Below are positions 61,797 through 64,000 of a stretch of DNA of 64,000 nt, piece by piece. Every line of letters begins with the position of its first letter. Positions within the stretch are counted from its first letter, which is position 1. The stretch is from positions 40,081-104,080 of the forward strand of contig JAFYUJ010000063.1 in the NCBI GenBank assembly GCA_017558555.1. Direction: 5' to 3'. This DNA is from Akkermansia sp. GTDB lineage: Bacteria; Verrucomicrobiota; Verrucomicrobiia; Verrucomicrobiales; Akkermansiaceae. The translations under genes were made by a program, and so were the position numbers. The notes under the pieces were generated by a model. That model made no database searches, was not told where the DNA came from, and saw only the letters and a list, made by a program, of their open reading frames with translations.

Positions 61797-64000
61797 ATGG
61801 ACCTCTTTGATTTTGCCAAACAGCAGCAGCAACCCGGCCCTGCCGAGCGCTACGCAGAGCTCTGCGCCGTGGTGCGCCACAATAATGAATTGTACTACGC
61901 CCAGGCGCAACCGGAAATCAGCGATGCCGAATACGATAAACTCTACCGCGAAATCGAGGAGCTGGAGAGCGAACACCCGGAGTTCATTACCCCGGATTCC
62001 CCTACCCAGCGTGTGGGCAACGACCTGAGCGAGGGATTCCGCAAAGTGACCCACCCTGCCCCCATGCAAAGTATCGACGATATTTTCGAGCACAAGCCGG
62101 GCGAGGGCGACACCGATGCGGAGCTGGTGGAGTTTTACGAGCGCCTGAGCCGCAGCCTGGGGCAAGGACTGCCCCGAGTGACTGTGGAGCCCAAGATTGA
62201 TGGCTGCGCGGTAACCCTGCTCTACCGTGCGGGCAAGCTGGCATACGCAGCCACGCGCGGAGATGGACGCACGGGGGATGACATCACGGCCAATGTGCGC
62301 ACCATCAGGAGCGTACCGTTCACCCTGCCTGAGGATGCGCCCGAGCTGCTGGAGGTGCGCGGGGAAATCTACATGCCCTCTGCGGATTTTGACCAGTTGA
62401 ATGCCGAACGCGATGCCGATGGCCTGCCCGCCTTTGCCAACCCGCGCAATGCCACCGCCGGCACCATCAAACTGCTGGATGCCGAAGAAGTGGCCCGCCG
62501 CCCCCTGCGTTTTCTGGCCCATGGCTTGGGTGTGTACGAAGGCCCGGCTCTGCGCACCACGGCAGATTTCACCGACATGCTGGACCGCTTGGGCATCCCC
62601 CGCAACCAACCGGTGCTCACCGCCGATACGTTAGAGGAGGTACGCGCCGCGGTGCAGCAGGTGAATGTACTGCGCCGTGAGTTGGGCTATGGCACCGATG
62701 GCGCCGTCATCAAACTGGATGATTTTGTGCTGCGCGATTCCCTGGGCAGCACCGCCCGAGCCCCCCGCTGGGCCGCAGCGTTCAAATACCTGCCGGAGCA
62801 AAAAGAAACACGCCTGCTGGGCATCACCATCCAGGTGGGCCGCACCGGTGTGCTTACCCCCGTGGCCGAGCTGGAGCCCGTGCAACTCTCCGGCACCACC
62901 GTCTCCCGCGCCACCCTGCACAACCAAGATGAAATCGAGCGCAAGGACATCCGCATCGGCGATACGGTGCTCATGGAAAAGAGCGGCGAAATCATCCCCG
63001 CCGTGGTGCATGTGGTGGCAGCCAAGCGCCCAGCAGAGGCTCAACCCTACAGCCTGTATGATGCAGTGGGGGGCGTATGCCCCAGCTGCGGGGCCCCCAT
63101 CGCGCAAGAGGAAGGGCAAGTAGCCTGGCGCTGCACCAATTTCACCTGCCCCGCCCAGGCAGCCATGCGCACCACCTATTTCTGCCGTCGCGAAGCCCTG
63201 GATATCGAAAACCTGGGCGGCACCGTGGCCGAAGCCCTCGTGAACCGCGGACTCATCTCCACACCGCTGGATTTGTTCGACCTCACCCACGAGCAGCTCA
63301 GCAACCTCAACCTCGGCACCGATGAGGAGCCCCGCCGATTCGGCGAAAAAAATGCCGCCAAAGCCCTGGCCGCTCTGGAAAAAGCCCGAACCCTCCCCCT
63401 GGAGCGCTGGCTCACCGCCTTCGGCATCCCCACGATTGGCAGCGTGACGGCCCGCACCACAGCCAAATACCACAAGCATCTGGAGGAACTGGAAGAGGGT
63501 GATTTTCTGAACACTCTGATACGCTTGGAAGAAGGCATTGACCGCTACAACGCGCTCAACCCCAAAGCCCGAGCCAACAAGGGGATGGATAAGGAGGAGT
63601 TGCTGCAACAACAAGCAACCTTGAAAGCGGAGCTGACGGCCGGCATCGCAACCTACGCCCAACGAGGCTATATTCAACTGGAAGAAGACGGGGCCAACAA
63701 ACTCAAGTTCACCAACCCTATTGGCTCTGTTTCCACCCGCAAACTTGTGGCTTATTTTGACTCTGCGGCCGGTCGGACTGTGAGAGAAACGCTGCATCAA
63801 CTGGGGATTAACCCCGCAGCAGAAGGCTATGTGGAAAACATGAACCAACAAGCCACAGGTGTGCTGAGCGGCAAGACTTTTGTACTCACAGGGGCGCTCA
63901 GCCGCCCGCGCCCGGAGTTTGAAAAGCTCATTGCGGCAGCCGGTGGCAAGGCTACAGGCTCTGTCACCAAAAACACCACCTACCTGGTGGCCGGTGAGGG
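61797..64000 (+). CDS. ligA: NAD-dependent DNA ligase, 3' end beyond the window
   Basis: ATG at 61797 opens a frame that runs off the right edge (734 codons visible). NAD-dependent ligase joins nicks in replication and repair. Domain Ia and adenylation domain: catalytic Lys133 in KIDG, with the usual PxxSxDD-type helix before it. Then the OB fold (GRTGVLTPVAEL), a Cys4 zinc finger (CPSCGAPI ... CTNFTC), helix-hairpin-helix domain and the start of the BRCT domain (LSGKTFVLTGAL). Between the HhH region and BRCT is an extra Lys/Gln/Asn-rich stretch (about nt 63535-63720) not usual in LigA. Length so far already fits the family. Confidence 0.95.
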   Translation, partial: MDLFDFAKQQQQPGPAERYAELCAVVRHNNELYYAQAQPEISDAEYDKLYREIEELESEHPEFITPDSPTQRVGNDLSEGFRKVTHPAPMQSIDDIFEHKPGEGDTDAELVEFYERLSRSLGQGLPRVTVEPKIDGCAVTLLYRAGKLAYAATRGDGRTGDDITANVRTIRSVPFTLPEDAPELLEVRGEIYMPSADFDQLNAERDADGLPAFANPRNATAGTIKLLDAEEVARRPLRFLAHGLGVYEGPALRTTADFTDMLDRLGIPRNQPVLTADTLEEVRAAVQQVNVLRRELGYGTDGAVIKLDDFVLRDSLGSTARAPRWAAAFKYLPEQKETRLLGITIQVGRTGVLTPVAELEPVQLSGTTVSRATLHNQDEIERKDIRIGDTVLMEKSGEIIPAVVHVVAAKRPAEAQPYSLYDAVGGVCPSCGAPIAQEEGQVAWRCTNFTCPAQAAMRTTYFCRREALDIENLGGTVAEALVNRGLISTPLDLFDLTHEQLSNLNLGTDEEPRRFGEKNAAKALAALEKARTLPLERWLTAFGIPTIGSVTARTTAKYHKHLEELEEGDFLNTLIRLEEGIDRYNALNPKARANKGMDKEELLQQQATLKAELTAGIATYAQRGYIQLEEDGANKLKFTNPIGSVSTRKLVAYFDSAAGRTVRETLHQLGINPAAEGYVENMNQQATGVLSGKTFVLTGALSRPRPEFEKLIAAAGGKATGSVTKNTTYLVAGE

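Overview
The window is a dense, mostly housekeeping stretch of a GC-rich Gram-negative chromosome. LptF/LptG-like permease, TonB-ExbB-ExbD, OmpA-type, autotransporter-type and lipoprotein genes all imply an outer membrane. A MurC-MurB fusion followed by ddl and ftsQ, an mcsA-mcsB-clpC cluster, zinc-free L31, a PiT-PhoU fusion and many small secreted proteins without obvious families fit Verrucomicrobiota, probably an Akkermansia relative. The phylum call is inference from gene content, not from a marker comparison. I see no insertion sequence, prophage, CRISPR array or rRNA operon, and one tRNA.

Layout. 1-6.4 kb: a truncated acidic anchored protein, an unknown secreted protein, then a leftward operon (hydrolase-fold membrane protein, TonB-like/OmpA protein, HAD phosphatase) and rpmE2. 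6.6-13.4 kb: fabH, an MBL-fold hydrolase, tRNA-Asn, an M50 protease, aroC, a small membrane protein, an AmgK-like sugar kinase and a CHASE2-like membrane protein. 13.5-21.3 kb: a large secreted protein, PiT-PhoU phosphate permease, birA, a candidate small RNA, tonB-exbB-exbD. 21.4-31.1 kb: argJ, divergent pyrC-DUF3820-menA, an autotransporter-like barrel, and a long leftward set (yqeY, ispD, epimerase, DnaJ-Sel1, two small genes, Sel1 lipoprotein). 31.2-36.8 kb: a 33-codon ORF with its own terminator, a phosphoesterase, an LptG-like permease, a beta-PGM-like HAD, bipA, DUF456.

37-49 kb: rpsT, then mcsA-mcsB-clpC, where the McsB homologue has lost most catalytic residues, then murCB-ddl-ftsQ; leftward rarA lies behind a dynamin-like GTPase. 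49-64 kb: small membrane and lipoproteins, xerD, parA-comF, a SMUG-type DNA glycosylase, an overlapping PP2C phosphatase / Ser-Thr kinase pair, rpmI-rplT, hisS, a flavin reductase, and ligA running off the right edge.

A recurring property is promoter placement. Good TTGnnn-(16-18)-TAnnnT promoters often end 5-9 bases before the start codon (pyrC, parA, birA, mcsA, the SMUG gene, the M50 gene, the Sel1 lipoprotein, the 13.5-kb secreted protein, rpmI), which predicts leaderless or nearly leaderless mRNAs. Several starts were chosen on this basis. The strongest candidates for something new are the McsB pseudokinase in an intact Clp cluster, the candidate RNA near 18.9 kb, the 33-codon ORF near 31.3 kb and the dynamin-like/RarA pair.
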